Below the pieces are notes generated by a model. The model had not been told where the DNA came from. It ran no database searches and was given only the letters and a program-made list of their open reading frames with translations. The translations under genes and the position numbers were made by a program. DNA of 64,000 bases. It comes from Aspidapion aeneum. Taxonomy: Eukaryota > Arthropoda > Insecta > Coleoptera > Brentidae. Where the stretch lies: NCBI GenBank assembly GCA_963576565.1, contig OY755045.1:4417477-4481476 (forward strand), read 5' to 3'. Shown here piece after piece: positions 10,381-21,621 of the stretch (within the stretch, counting starts at the first letter, position 1; every line of letters begins with the position of its first letter).

Positions 10381-11189
10381 GCCATTATGAGCTGTAGAAC
10401 TTCTTTTTTATTCTTGCTTTAAGCAACGTTAATATAACATTTTCTTGCAAATAATTTTTTATAGTATATCCATTATGAATAGGGCAAATTGATTATGCAA
10501 AAATCTCATTTTTGAAAAAAATGTCACACAACCTGTAGTTTTATCAGGCCAACGACGATATCCATTTTTATTTGTTTCAAAGTTACACGCCGATAAATAT
10601 TATCCTAAGATAAATAAAATTCGTCAAATAAATAAATAATTATTTTATTTAAAAAAAGTTAATAAGAATATTTTAAAAATGCCCACCTCCTTGTTGAATG
10701 CAGGCTTGTGCTCGTATACCAACAGATAGAGTAGTTATCTGTATTTCGCGCTTGTTTTTCAAAAAAACCTAACCAGAAGTGTACTTTATGCTCCCAAAAT
10801 TTAAACATAAGGATTCGAAACCCCTTGTATACTATTATAATAGGTATTTCACAAGTTTCTTTCAACTAAACCTAACTTTCCTGATCCTGCCTTGCAGAAT
10901 TTGGTCAAAAACATGTTGTTCAAAATCCATTTATTCGAAAGTAATATTAATACTTCAATAACATTTTCTTGAAAAGGAAAATTATTTAAAAAAATTTCCT
11001 TCAAACAAAAAATTGTTTGAAAACATTTTATTAAAATTTTTTTGTTCAAAAACATGTTCTTTGAAAGTAATTTTTTTTTCATAAGGAAAATTGTTCAAAA
11101 AAGTTTTTGAAGAAAATATTTTTGAACAAATTTCCATTCAACAAGAACATAACCTAACCTAACAGCTAAGCGTAAGGGTGTTTTAACAT

Positions 11190-11611
11190 ACCATAAAAAT
11201 GGCAAGACATGTGCCTCAGCGCTAATGGTGTTTCGTCCCCCTTGTTCTTTTTTTGGACAAAATTGAGGCAACTTGAATTTATTTATGAGGAATTCTGCAG
11301 TGCTCATCTCGAGCCGAAAGTGTTTCTTGAACTAAAAAATACATTTATTTTTACTTATAATCATAGCTGCCAGAAAACCCCAACTGTCGGAAAATTAGCC
11401 CCAGGGCCCCAGTCAACCAGATCCATACAAATCTACTTACCTGTTTGTTGTTAAATCGGTAAACCACATTTTCAATAAAGTTTTTTATTTTTGGGGTTTC
11501 CGTTCTCATTGCTTTTATTGCACAGAACTGTTCTTCTTCATCTTCATCGCTGCTACTACTTAGCAGCGAAGAAAATAATAAAAAATCGCTAACAACTTTA
11601 TTTTCACTCAT
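11190..11611 (-). pseudogene. HARBI1-like transposase, two 5' exons only
   Basis: Exon A (11611 down to 11441) starts MSENKVVSDF, has an acidic SSSSDEDEEE stretch and ends at a good donor (CAG/GTAAGT). Exon B begins after TTTTTTAG at 11331 in phase and reads FKKHFRLEMSTAEFLINKF, then GRNTISAEAHVLPFLWY, the conserved region before the DDE domain in HARBI1-like nucleases. Reading degrades near 11190. The DDE catalytic domain is absent. Confidence 0.8.
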
Positions 11612-11829
11612 TTTTACGTCTCACGACAATAATAAGCGTTTAAAATTAATGGCACGAGCCCTCAGAGCCGGTGTCAAAAAAGCCGCACTCAGTGCAAACT
11701 GAATTCATAAGTTCCTCAATGGAATACGAAAACTGAAAAAGTGCATGTCAATGGAATGCAAACACCGAGCCAGTTGTGCACTAGTGCTGCACTCATTTCC
11801 CCAATGGAATACGGCATTAGAAAACGTTC

Positions 11830-12900
11830 TTAATTCATAACAAAAACATTTCATGTAAAAAAAACCAAGTACGCGAAAGTGGTACTCAGTAAAAAGAATT
11901 GAGATAAAAGTAACGCCAAGTCCTCCAACACAAATTTCAAAATGAAAGGTTCTTATTAGTTTGGAAATGTTTTTTTAAACTTTGCTATTCCAGCCAAACT
12001 CCTTTATGTTCAATTTAGCACTGTGCCTAAGAGTCATTTGCAGCCGTAATAGCCAAGTTTAGAAAAATATTTCCAAACTAGTAAGAACCTTTCATTTTGA
12101 TATTTGTATTAGAGAACTTGGCTTTACTTTTATCTCAATTCTTTTTACGGAATACCACTTTCGCGTACTTGGCTTTCTTTTACATGAAATATTTTTGTTA
12201 TGATTTCACTCCTTTTTTAAAGGATGTGGATATTATTTAAGTTTTAAACTAGTAAAATATGCGGAATATTTTTCAAAAGTTTTGCAATACCTTATTAAAA
12301 AATTTGAGGTTTTCTTTATATTTTCCTATGGTTTTATCAGTGGCGTATATAAGGGGGGGGCCTGGGGGGCCCGTGCCCCCCCGAAGCTAAGATTTTTTTA
12401 GATATTTTTCCCATATTTCCTGAATACAAACATAAAATAGCATAAAATACGGCCTCCTGGGGTCTCGGGCCCCCCCGAAACTTTTTTCTATATACGCCAC
12501 TGGGTTTTATCATAGTTCCTATGAGCCTTCTAAAGCTCTCTACATTTATCAGGAAATAAATTAAATTAAAATGTTCGTATTTTCAAATTTGTTCCTATAG
12601 TTTTATCATAGTTCCTATCAGTCATCCAAAGCTGAGCTTTCTAGCGTTTCTGGAAGTGAACAATGTTACTTTTGCATAACTTTACATTTATAGGGGAGGG
12701 AAATTAATTAAAATTTATGAATTTTTTAATTTTCTTCTATAGTTTTATCATAAGGAACTATGATCGGTTTATGTATGAATCTGCCTTCCAAAGATGAGCT
12801 CTCTAGCGTTTCTGGAAGTGTGCAATGTTACTTTTACATAAGTTTCCATGTATAGGGGAGGGGAATAAATTAGAATTTTGGGGTTTTTTAAGTGTAAGTA
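11830..12900 (+). repeat. Composite repeat, copy A (inverted block plus tandem units)
   Basis: Part one (about 11830-12235) is an imperfect inverted repeat; AAAGTTCTTA-type text, TTTGGAAAT and ACGCGAAAGTGG recur reversed around 12000. Part two is tandem units of about 170 bp containing CTAGCGTTTCTGGAAGTG and ATAGGGGAGGG. A second copy in opposite orientation is at 47555-48845. The hAT-type MITE 12338-12502 interrupts copy A. Confidence 0.8.
12338..12502. mobile_element. hAT-type MITE, perfect 8-bp TSD
   Basis: CAGTGGCGTATATA at the left and the inverted TATACGCCACTG at the right. GGTTTTAT is duplicated at 12330-12337 and 12503-12510. G/C-rich runs flank a core with CATAAAATAG. It belongs to the same broad group as 13353, 27315, 30602, 34176 and 40984. 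Confidence 0.92.
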
Positions 12901-12902
12901 AG

Positions 12903-13352
12903 TGAGTGAGTGACAATTTCAACGTTTTTTTGAAATTTCGTAACTACTTTACTACTTTATGGAAGTCCATGAAACTTGAAGGGATTGTGAACCCTATAAG
13001 GATCTACGATTGTGCAAAGTTTGAGTTTCGTAGCTCATTCCGAAGTAGAATTTTTGATAGGTCCAATATGGGCTGAAATGTTTCAAGAAAAGATGGTACA
13101 GCAGTTTCCGCGCGAACTTGACGCGGCACTGCCGTGCCCCCAGATTATGTAATGCTAAAGTTCAGAATTTTCGACCCCCGCCCACGTCCCTAATAACGCA
13201 TTTTCAAAAAAAAAAACATTTAAAAACATTGAGTGTACGTAATTTAAGAACCTGTGCATAAAATGATTAAATAAGTTTCCTGAAGATCCCTAGGGCTTCT
13301 GTATATTCCACAGCTCTATTTTAACTTGTGATAACTTTTAATAGATAATGTA
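12903..13352. other. No gene seen; GTGA microsatellite
   Basis: A short GTGAGTGAGTGA run at 12899-12912 is followed by unassigned sequence with a TTTCGTAACTAC/TTTCGTAGCTC pair of near repeats. No ORF. Confidence 0.4.
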
Positions 13353-13516
13353 CAATGCGCGCACTTAGGAAGGGGGAGGCTCCGGGCCCAGGCCCCCGCC
13401 ACAAGCCTACAATTTTCTAAGCATTTTTGACATATTTTATAAATAACAAAATAAAATAGCAACCGAACCAAGACTCTCGCCCCCCCCCCCAAGACATATT
13501 CTTGTGTGCGCCACTG
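13353..13516. mobile_element. hAT-type MITE (CAGTGGCGCAC group)
   Basis: The right end GTGCGCCACTG matches the group's CAGTGGCGCAC. The left end CAATGCGCGCACTTAGG is diverged. The GGGCCCAGGCCCCCGCC and AAAATAGCA core is as in related copies. The target duplication is not clear. Confidence 0.7.
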
Positions 13517-13571
13517 GATGTAGGCTGGTGATTCAGCTGAAGAACCATTAGGAGTTATAAGGCTTGCCTAC

Positions 13572-16500
13572 CTGGCCATATTCTCAAGAATAACCTCCGC
13601 TTCCTTGATTCTTCCCTTGGCTAGCAACCATCTGGGACTCTCTGGTAGCAACCACCAGAATACAAACAAACCCATAAATGGCAACGTTGTAGCTAAGGCC
13701 ATCCAACGCCAACTTCTGATTGCCCAAACTAAAAGATTTTTAAAAGAGTAACGTTTGTGAATTATTTTTTATTTTATTTTTTCTTACCTATTATTGCCAA
13801 GACCGTCAGAGCTAGTGAATAGGCGATATTTATTAAAATAGTAACTGTAGTACGATCTTTGGGACCAACCAACTCAATAGCTAAAAGAAAACAAAACCTA
13901 ATAAATGATTTATTAAACAAAAAACATTCTGAAATGTCTAATAAGACAAGAAACTTAATATATCTAAGTCAATTTTAGTTATCTAGTATCTAAAAATTAG
14001 TAAGCCTAGCGCATTCGCCAATATTTTAGTGTAGTGTCGTGTGAAAACCATAGATTACCTCAGAATAGATAGAAAGTTTATATTATAAACTGATATAAAT
14101 CATACCTAATACACATGGCGTTCTCAATATCACAGGAACAGTAAATCCGACCCCCACAAACCTAATAAATGATTTATTAAATTGAAAACATTCTGAAATG
14201 TTTAACAAGACAAAACACTTAAAATATCTAAGTAAATTTTAGTTATCTAGTATCTAAAAATTAGTAAGCCTAGCGCATTCGCCAATATTTTAGTATAGTG
14301 TCGTGTGAAAACCATAGATTACTTCAGAATAGATAGAAGAAAACAAAACCTTATAGAAAACAAAACCTAATAAATGATTTATTTAATTAAAAACATTCCG
14401 AAATGTCTAACAAGACAAGAAACTTAAAATATCTAAGTGAATTTCAGGTATCTACTATCTAAAAATTAGTAAGCCTAGCACATTCGCCAATATTTTAGTG
14501 TAGTGTCGTGTGAAAACCATAGATTACTTCAGAATAGATAGAAAGTTTATCATCATATATATATTTTAAAATATATCATACCTAAGACACATGGCGTTCC
14601 CAATATCGCAGGAACAGTAAATCCGACTCCCACTCTAAAGATTAACCACATCCAAAAACTTTGCGAAAAAGTTGTGGCGATTCCAAACACGCATTGAACA
14701 AACAAGTAAATAAAGTAGGCAGGTTTGCGGCCTAATCCGTCTTGAACGTAGCCGAAAATATAGTTACCAATAAGGCCGCTCATGCCGAAAAGGACTAGGG
14801 ATAGGGTGGGGGCAAAATCTCGGTCACAAACCAAGTTCCACTAAAAAAAAATTACAAAAATTACAGATTTTGAGATCTTTCGATATGGTTATCATTGTAC
14901 AAAAATCAGTTTTAATTTAATTGTCTTTAAAGTCCACTGTACACTGGACACATTTTTTAAGTGATGAGTAACAGGCAGTGGTTAACAAAAGGCGGGGGCG
15001 GGAGGAATGTTTGTTTTAGTTGACGTCGGCCATATTCATCGTGTGAAAACGTTCGTTGCCCTTCCTACGTGTTACTTTGAAGAATTTTCGCAGAGGAAAA
15101 AGTTGGGCATCTCGGCAAAATAAAGCAACTTACAAAAATGCAGCCTGTTACTCAATACTCAATAAATAAACCGGTATACTGTAAAAAATAACTATGTTTC
15201 GAAATAGTTGGGCAAAGTCAGGTATATCGTACCGATTTTTGAATTTTTAAAGACTAATTCGAAGTGAAATATTTTTTGGTTATTGTGTAAGAACAAAAGC
15301 TTATACCTATACATATATTTAAAAATATCTAAAGCATCAAAATAAAATAAAATAAAAATATCATATCAAAAAGAATGTAAAATTTAACATATATGAAACA
15401 ATGGTAAAAAGCACACTGTTGTATAGAATAGAGACTTGTCGCGTAATAGAAAAATACAAAACAAAAATGGAAAGAAGATTAATGAGAATATCTAGAACAG
15501 ATCACATAAGAAATAAGATCATTAAAAAAAGAAGCAATCGAGGGAAGCATAACGGATGACATTACTAAAAGACAACTAATATGGTACGGCAATGTACAAC
15601 GGATGAACGACGAAAGATTACCACAGCAGTTCTTGGAATGGCAACCAATAGGGCGCAGAAAAAGATGGCGTCCTAAACTAGAATGGCAACAGTCAATCCA
15701 AAGATCAATGAGTTAAAAAAATCTGACAGATGATTGTCAGGATCGAAGGAGGTGGAAAATAGGCGTCGGACAACGTAGAAAAACGTTCTAAACCGACATA
15801 GTAGTAGTAGTATTTTTAGTTCATCTTTTCTGTAAAAATAGTAGTGGTACGAATTACCAGGCGGTACGATGTACCCAAATCTCCCCTATGTAGTGTCCTT
15901 ATTTCTATGTTTATAAACAACTTACTTCAGAAACTACACTATCCCCAAGCCGACTAATATTATAAATCCATCCGTTTGTGCACGGTACCCTGCCCGAATT
16001 TCCAATTTTTCCAATACTTTCCATTGCGGCATCAATTTCGTCAATTTTTTCAGTTTTTTCCATTTTATTCGATACTGGGATATTCGGCGTCGTTTGTTGC
16101 CCATTCAGCGCATTTTTTGACGGCCATTCTCGCATGAAACATCTTGTGAATTTTGATTTTTTGTCCTCGCCCGACACAAAAGGCTGTTGAAAGATACTAA
16201 AAAAAGGATATTCTTAGAAAAAAATCTGTGAGTGGGTAGGTATAATAATAATATAGTATCATTAATCGTTTATTTGTGCAAAAAAGTTCAATTTTACACA
16301 GAAAAAAAATTATAACAAAAAAGTTGATATCTTCTTTCCAACAATAGGATCCTTTTGCATGTATCATTGTTCACTTAAGGAGAGTTTACACATGCATGGA
16401 TTTGCTGGCGCCAATAAAAACTGGCGCGCCAGTAAGTTAAATTTGCAAGTGTAAACACCGACTTGCACACAAGTTATTTTTTTGCATGCATGTATCAAAA

Positions 16501-19308
16501 AAGTCTGCAGCTGACTGAATTTGCTGGCGCCAGTGGTGACGCATGCGCGCAGAAAAAGAAAATTTTCATGTGTAAACAAGTGCTTGCACGTCGGCTCGCC
16601 AGTTTTAAGTTCATTATTTTACATTATTTTTTATTTTCATTGCGTTTGAGCTTCAAAATTTTGTTTATTGTTGTTTTTATAGCTTATTATGGCTAAAAAA
16701 AAGTGGTCAGCAGAACTGACCATACAGTTTCTTGAAGGCTATGAATGTTTTCCTTGTTTATGGGATGTACACAGTATACTTATAAAAACAAAGATAGTCG
16801 AGATAATGCTAGCCAAAAAATTAGTGAAATAATGAATATTGAAGGCTTTGAAGTTGCAGAAGTAAAAGCAAAAATACGATCCATAAGAAACACATATGCT
16901 TTGGAATTGACAAAAATTAAAATACTCTGCCAATATATGGGCCCCTAAGCTCACACTAGGTACTATAGTTATAGTGTAGGTGTGAGCTAATATAACTAAA
17001 AACTAAAATATATTTTATTCAACTCCAGACTAAAGTACCTTTTGTTTGATACCACACAAGCCATGTTTTGACTTAAACTCAAATTTTTGAAATCTACCCC
17101 CAGCCTTAAAAAAAACAAAAACTAAAATGTATTTTGTTAAACTCCGGACTCAATTACCTTTCGTTTGATATCACACACGCCATATTTTCACTTAAACTCT
17201 AATTTTTGAAATATACCCCCACCCTTTTTTTTAAATAAATTAAAATGTATTTTGTTTAACTCCAGACTCAATTACCTTTCGTTTGATATACACACGCCAT
17301 ATTTCCTTATAAACTCTAATTTTTGAAATCTACCCCCACCCTTTTATTTGGTTTGTGTTCGGTGGATTTTGTTCATTTTTAAATGGGACCATCTCGGCCG
17401 AAAACCCAGCCTAGGTACCAAATTTCATTAAAATCGGCCAAGCGGTTTTTGAGTTATGTGCGTTGGTCGTTACAGACAGACATACAGACAGACAGACAGA
17501 CAGACAGACATACAGACAGACAGACAGACAGACAGACAGACGGCGCAACAAAAAAGTTTCAAAATCATCTGAAACGCAAAGATATATAAAAATTTTTGAA
17601 ATCGGAGCAACTTTTTTTTTCTCGAAAAAATTAGGATCACCATAGCTCACACTACTATAGTATAGTATATGTGTGAGCTAAAAAGCCAACGTTCCGGAGC
17701 CGGTGCAGATGAAGTATACACACGATAAAGAAAATGCAATGATGCAAAAGAATCTCCCGTTGCAAGATATCTTAATGTCACTTCCAATTTCAATTTAGGG
17801 GTTAACGCATCTCTCATGTGGGTCTCCATTTTTATAATTTGTGGCGTCACACACTCTAGAAGAATATCAAAATGTTGCTTTGTCATTCGAAGATGGTTTT
17901 TATAGCTCGCAGGATCTTCTGCTGCAAGTTCTCCTAAAAGTTTTTCGGAAGCACCCAAAGTAGATCGACGAGCAATCCATGCTTTAACCCAGATACGGCC
18001 TTTTCGTTGTCCTTTTTTCTGAATCTCTTTTTTTTTTTTCAATAAAAGTTAAGCGACTATTTTGCAGGCTTCCGAGAGTTCAGCCGACATGAAACTGGCG
18101 TGCCAGTCTTTTTAATTTTCGCACAATAGTGTAAACCTTTACTGGCGTGCAAATAGAACTGGCGCGAACACTGGCGCCACTAAATTCATGCATGTGTAAA
18201 CACACTATTATCCTTTATTTGAGGCAAGAACAGTCACCTGATTTGAACTTTATCCTTTACTAAAGGATATTAGAGATCTTTTGCAGGCACTTCATTAGAT
18301 AACTTTATCCCTTATTAATGTGACATTAATTTACAGATGTCACGTGATTTAGAAGTCCAATTTTTACCTTTCGCAGACGCACCCCCACCCTATTTAAAAA
18401 CTACATTCGCATTATTTTATCAAATATAGAGCGATTTCAAAAATTCTTTCCGCATACGCTTTCAGATTTTTTTTCCAACACCATTATTTTGTAGTCCTTC
18501 CTGCTCCCACCCATCTCCCCCCCCCCCTGTAATTCCTACCACCCTATTCAAAAACCATATTCGCATAATTTTATAAAGATATAGCGATTTCAAAAATTCT
18601 TTCCGCATACGCTTTCAGATTTTTTTTCCAACTCCATTACTTTGTAGTCCTCCCTGCTCCCATTCATCTCCCACCCCCCTGTCATTTCCACCACCCTATT
18701 CAAAAACTATATTCGCATAATTTTATTAAATATATAGCGATTTCAAAAATTCTTTCTGCATACGCTTTCAGATTTTTTTTCCAACACTAGTATTTTAATA
18801 ATTGGCATAAAATTAAATCTGAAAATTACCCCGCATTCGTAGCTCTTAAAATAATTGTCTGGTATCAAAAATATTTTAAATATTTAACAATGTCTCTAAA
18901 TAAACTAGTAGCCTGCGTCATTCGAATACAAGTAAGGACAAACAAGAGATTCCTTTTCCTAAATAAAAACTATTATTTTCTCAATTAGAAAGCTACATTT
19001 TCTTGATTCAAGAAACAAGGGTTTTTGGTAGCTAAGCTCAATTAGTGGCTTACATAGCCAGAGGTTCCAGGATCGAGTCTTGGCTGAGCTTAAGAAACTA
19101 CTTTGGATTTGTTGTTTATGGTTTTAAGCTAACCCAGTATCCCTTAGTAATTTGACAGTTATTTTATTTTAGCTCACACATATACTATACTATAGTAGTG
19201 TGAGCTATGGTGATCCTAATTTTTTCGAGAAAAAAAAAGTTGCTCCGATTTCAAAAATTTTTATATATCTTTGCGTTTCAGATGATTTTGAAACTTTTTT
19301 GTTACGCC

Positions 19309-19354
<46 letters not shown>

Positions 19355-20201
19355 ATGTCTGTCTGTCTGTCTGTCTGTCTGTGTGTCTGTATGTCTGTCT
19401 GTAACGACCGACGCGCATAACTCAAAAACCGCTTGGCCGATTTTAATGAAATTTTGGTACCTGGGCTGGGTCTTGAGTCGAGATGGTCCCATTTAAAAAT
19501 GAACAAGATCCACCGAACAGAAACCAAATAAAAGGGTGGGGGTAGATTTCAAAAATTAGAGTTTATGTGAAAATATGGCGTGTGTGATATCAAACGAAAG
19601 GTAATTGAGTCTGCAGTTAAACAAAATACATTTTAATTTACTTAAAAAAAAGGGTGGGGGTATATTTTAAAAATTAGAGTTTAAGTGAAAATATGGCGTG
19701 TGTGATATCAAACGAAAGGTAATTGAGTCCGGAGTTTAACAAAATACATTTTAGTTTTTTGTTTTTTTTAAGGGTGGGGGTAGATTTCAAAAATTTGAGT
19801 TTAAGTCAAAACATGGCTTGTGTGGTATCAAACAAAAGGTAATTTAGTCTGGAGTTAAATAAAATATATTTCAGTTTTTAGTTATATTAGCTCACACGTA
19901 CACTATAACTATAGTACCTAGTGTGAGCTTAGGGGCCCATATATTGGCAGAGTATTTTAGAAGCTGCCAGAATATTTAGGGACACTAAGCTAACTTACCT
20001 TGAATTCCATGTCGCGTTATATTCCACGCTATCCATAATAGACGATTCTTTACACCAATGTTCTGGTACTCTTGCCATAAAGAGCTGATTATAAGCGTGG
20101 AAGCCGCAAGGGAAAGTCGCCGGTAGCAAAATAAATGTCAAAATTAATTTTTGGTATTTGCCAAACTCACCCACGGATGGCAATATATCATCCAAATCCA
20201 T
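13572..20201 (-). CDS. Organic cation transporter-like protein (SLC22/MFS), 3' part missing
   Basis: Five in-phase coding exons on the minus strand: 20201-19999, 16196-15926, 14840-14582, 13880-13788 and 13728-13572, all with AG/GT borders. The start codon has A at -3. About 327 residues read out: MDLDDILPSVGEFGKYQKL, TM1 near residues 20-38, then a large extracellular loop with sequons NAT, NSS and NIS and ending in GWIYN and VVSEWNLVCDRD. TM2-TM4 follow, with the MFS loop GYVQDGLGRKP; AIELVGPKDRT and ESPRWLLAKGR are SLC22 signatures. Such proteins move organic cations or zwitterions across the plasma membrane; the substrate cannot be told here. Family members have about 550 residues. The C-terminal third or more (TM7-12) was not found from 1-13571, so it lies beyond the window or is lost. 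Introns hold LINE, Harbinger and hairpin-ended repeats. Confidence 0.93.
13890..14580 (-). repeat. Three tandem intron segments, one with a pseudo-exon
   Basis: Blocks beginning CCTAATAAATGATTTATTAAA or ATTTATTTAATTA and running to AATAGATAGAAAG occur at about 13898-14100, 14160-14346 and 14362-14560. They share TTAGTAAGCCTAGCGCATTC and TAGTGTCGTGTGAAAACC. This is a local duplication in the transporter intron that also copied the end of the adjacent exon. Confidence 0.85.
14105..14154 (-). pseudogene. Partial duplicate of transporter exon 3
   Basis: It matches the 3' 50 bp of the real exon ending at 14582 with several substitutions. It reads VGVGFTVPVILRTPCVL where the true exon reads VGVGFTVPAILGTPCVL, and it keeps a GTATGA donor. 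There is no upstream acceptor or exon body; the sequence to its upper side is intron copy. Unlikely to be used as an exon. Confidence 0.85.
14955..15160. repeat. Small inverted-repeat element
   Basis: GAGTAACAGGC (14967) and GCCTGTTACTC (about 15145) are inverted around 180 bp. A related AAGTCATGAGTAACAAGC end occurs at 35420, so this is a dispersed MITE. Confidence 0.55.
15398..15812 (+). pseudogene. LINE ORF2 3' end fragment
   Basis: Plus-strand copy of the sequence at 25614-26045 (there on the minus strand). Frame-broken text gives TDHIRN, SITDDITKRQLIWYGNVQ, MNDERLPQQFLEWQPIGRR, the post-RT tail of an RTE/CR1-type LINE protein. The element ends CCGACATAGTAGTAGTAG, a short (TAG)n tail. 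It lies in transporter intron 2. Confidence 0.8.
16689..16947 (+). pseudogene. MADF-domain protein of Harbinger element, frameshifted
   Basis: The ATG at 16689 starts MAKKKWSAELTIQFLEGYE then CFPCLWDVHS. After one frame change near 16775 it reads YTYKNKDSRDNASQKIS, EIMNIEGFEVAEVK and AKIRSIRNTYALELTKI. This is a MADF (Myb/SANT-like) DNA-binding domain, which Harbinger elements encode beside the transposase to help nuclear import and end recognition. Coding text stops where the hairpin repeat enters at about 16919. Confidence 0.82.
16919..17679 (-). mobile_element. Hairpin-ended (AGCTCACAC) repeat, copy A
   Basis: Reverse orientation to copies B-E. It begins TACTCTGCCAATATATGGGC, then a terminal hairpin AGCTCACACTA...TAGGTGTGAGCT. 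Three internal units of about 110 bp follow (ACTCAATTACCTTTCGTTTG, CCATATTT, CTACCCCCACCC), then CCGCTTGGCCGATTTTAATG inverted, a (CAGA)n microsatellite and a closing hairpin AGCTCACACTACTATAG...GTGTGAGCT. It interrupts the Harbinger element. Confidence 0.88.
17684..18042 (-). pseudogene. HARBI1-like transposase N-terminal fragment
   Basis: The reading frame includes WVKAWIARRSTLGASEKLLG, YKNHLRMTKQHFDILLECV and LKLEVTLRYLATGDSFASLH, a typical N-terminal half of HARBI1-like nucleases just before the DDE core. Following residues (YRVYTSSAPAPERW) no longer fit the family and then run into the inserted repeat. The catalytic domain is absent, so inactive. Confidence 0.88.
18368..18785 (+). repeat. 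Three tandem units of about 160 bp
   Basis: Units begin CACCCTATTTAAAAACTA near 18388, 18540 and 18695. They contain GCGATTTCAAAAATTCTTTC, GCATACGCTTTCAGATTT and a C-rich boundary. No coding potential. Confidence 0.88.
19020..19135 (+). repeat. tRNA-derived SINE, degenerate head
   Basis: TAAGCTCAATTAGTGGCTTA and CCAGGATCGAGTCTTGGC resemble A and B boxes. TGAGCTTAAG pairs with AAGCTCA as an acceptor stem. The tail TTGTTGTTTATGGTTTTA is the same as in the SINEs at 3481-5095, tying it to that family. Confidence 0.6.
19171..19959 (+). mobile_element. Hairpin-ended (AGCTCACAC) repeat, copy B
   Basis: Opening hairpin AGCTCACACATATAC...AGTGTGAGCT, then TCCTAATTTTTTCGAG, a (TCTG)n run (19309-19402), the core AACTCAAAAACCGCTTGGCC, three units of about 110 bp, closing hairpin AGCTCACACGTACAC...TAGTGTGAGCT and GCCCATATATTGGCAGAGT. 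In transporter intron 1, 40 bp from exon 1's donor. Confidence 0.9.
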
Positions 20202-20273
20202 TTTTCAATTAATTTTTTTTACCTTCTTAGCCCGCACAGCTAGAGAAAATATTATTTTCGATAAATATTTTTA

Positions 20274-20645
20274 GCTCACACTAATACTATACTAAGTAAT
20301 GTAAGCTATGGGGATCCTAATTTTTTCGAGAAAAAAAGTTGTCTGTAACGACCAACGCGCATAACTCAAAAACCGCTGGTCCGATTTGAATGAAATTTGG
20401 TACCTAGGCTGGGTCTTGGATCGAGATGGTCCCATTTAAAAATGAACAAAATCCACCTAACACAATGCAAATAAATGATGGGGGTACATTTCAGAAATTT
20501 CAGTTATGTGAAAATATGGCGTGTGTGATATGAAACGAAAGGTAATTGAGTCTGGAATTAAATAAAATAAATTTAAGTTTTTAGTTATATTAGCTCACAC
20601 ATACCTGGTGTGTGTTTAGGTGCCCATATATTGGCAGAGTATTTT
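20274..20645 (+). mobile_element. Hairpin-ended repeat, copy C (internally deleted)
   Basis: Same two ends as copy B, but the microsatellite is lost (GAGAAAAAAAGTTG joins TCTGTAACG) and only one internal unit remains. The right hairpin is degenerate. Confidence 0.85.
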
Positions 20646-20783
20646 AGCTCACACATATACTATACTATAGTAGTGTGAGCTATGGTGATCCTAATTTTTT
20701 CGAGAAAAAAAAAGTTGCTCCGATTTCAAAAATTTTTATATATCTTTGCGTTTCAGATGATTTTGAAACTTTTTTGTTACGCC

Positions 20784-20825
<42 letters not shown>

Positions 20826-21421
20826 ATGTCTGTCTGTCTGTCTGTCTGTCTGTGTGTCTGTATGTCTGTCTGTAACGACCGACGCGCATAACTCAAAAAC
20901 CGCTTGGCCGATTTTAATGAAATTTTGGTACCTGGGCTGGGTCTTGAGTCGAGATGGTCCCATTTAAAAATGAACAAAATCCACCGAACACAAACCAAAT
21001 AAAAGGGTGGGGATAGATTTCAAAAATTAGAGTTTATGTGAAAATATGGCGTGTGTGATATCAAACGAAAGGTAATTGAGTCTGGAGTTAAACAAAATAC
21101 ATTTTAATTTATTTAAAAAAAAAGGGTGGGGGTATATTTCAAAAATTAGAGTTTAAGTGAAAATATGGCGTGTGTGATATCAAACGAAAGGTAATTAAGT
21201 CCGGAATTCAACAAAATACATTTTAGTTTTTGTTTTTTTTTAAGGGTGGGGGTGGATTTAAAAAATTTGAGTTTAAGTCAAAACATGGCTTGTGTGGTAT
21301 CAAACAAAAGGTAATTTAGTGTGGAGTTGAATAAAATATATTTCAGTTTTTAGTTATATTAGCTCACATAACTATAGTACCTAGTGTGAGCTTAGGGGCC
21401 CATATATTGGCAGAGTATTTT
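20646..21421 (+). mobile_element. Hairpin-ended repeat, copy D
   Basis: Nearly identical to copy B through the microsatellite and three units. The right hairpin has an internal deletion (AGCTCACATAACTATAG). It begins directly at the end of copy C, so C and D are tandem. Confidence 0.9.
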
Positions 21422-21448
21422 TAGATAGGATATTGACAGAGTATTTTA

Positions 21449-21583
21449 GCTCACACTACTACTATACTATAGTAGTGTGAGCTATAGTGATCCTAATTTT
21501 TTCGAGAAAAAAAAAGTTGCTCCGATTTCAAAAATTTTTATATCTTTGCGTTTCAGATGATTTTGAAACTTTTTTGTTTCGCC

Positions 21584-21621
<38 letters not shown>

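Larger units (their letters stand above)
10192..11816 (-). mobile_element. PIF/Harbinger element, TTA target duplication
   Basis: Inverted ends TGCCGTATTCCATTGGG on both sides continue into AATGAGTGCAGCACT. TTA flanks both ends (10189-10191, 11817-11819), as expected for PIF/Harbinger. It carries the beginning of a HARBI1-like transposase on the minus strand but no catalytic domain. A tiny hairpin insertion sits at 10315-10380. Confidence 0.92.
16378..18207. mobile_element. PIF/Harbinger element with MADF and HARBI1-like genes
   Basis: Ends share GTTTACACATGCATG followed by TTTG/A and repeated GGCGCCA and TGGCGCGCC motifs in both subterminal zones. TTA flanks at 16375-16377 and 18208-18210. 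Two convergent broken genes lie inside (MADF 16689, plus; transposase 17684-18042, minus), the usual two-protein arrangement of this superfamily. A hairpin-ended repeat (16919-17679) inserted between them. All lies in transporter intron 1. Confidence 0.88.
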
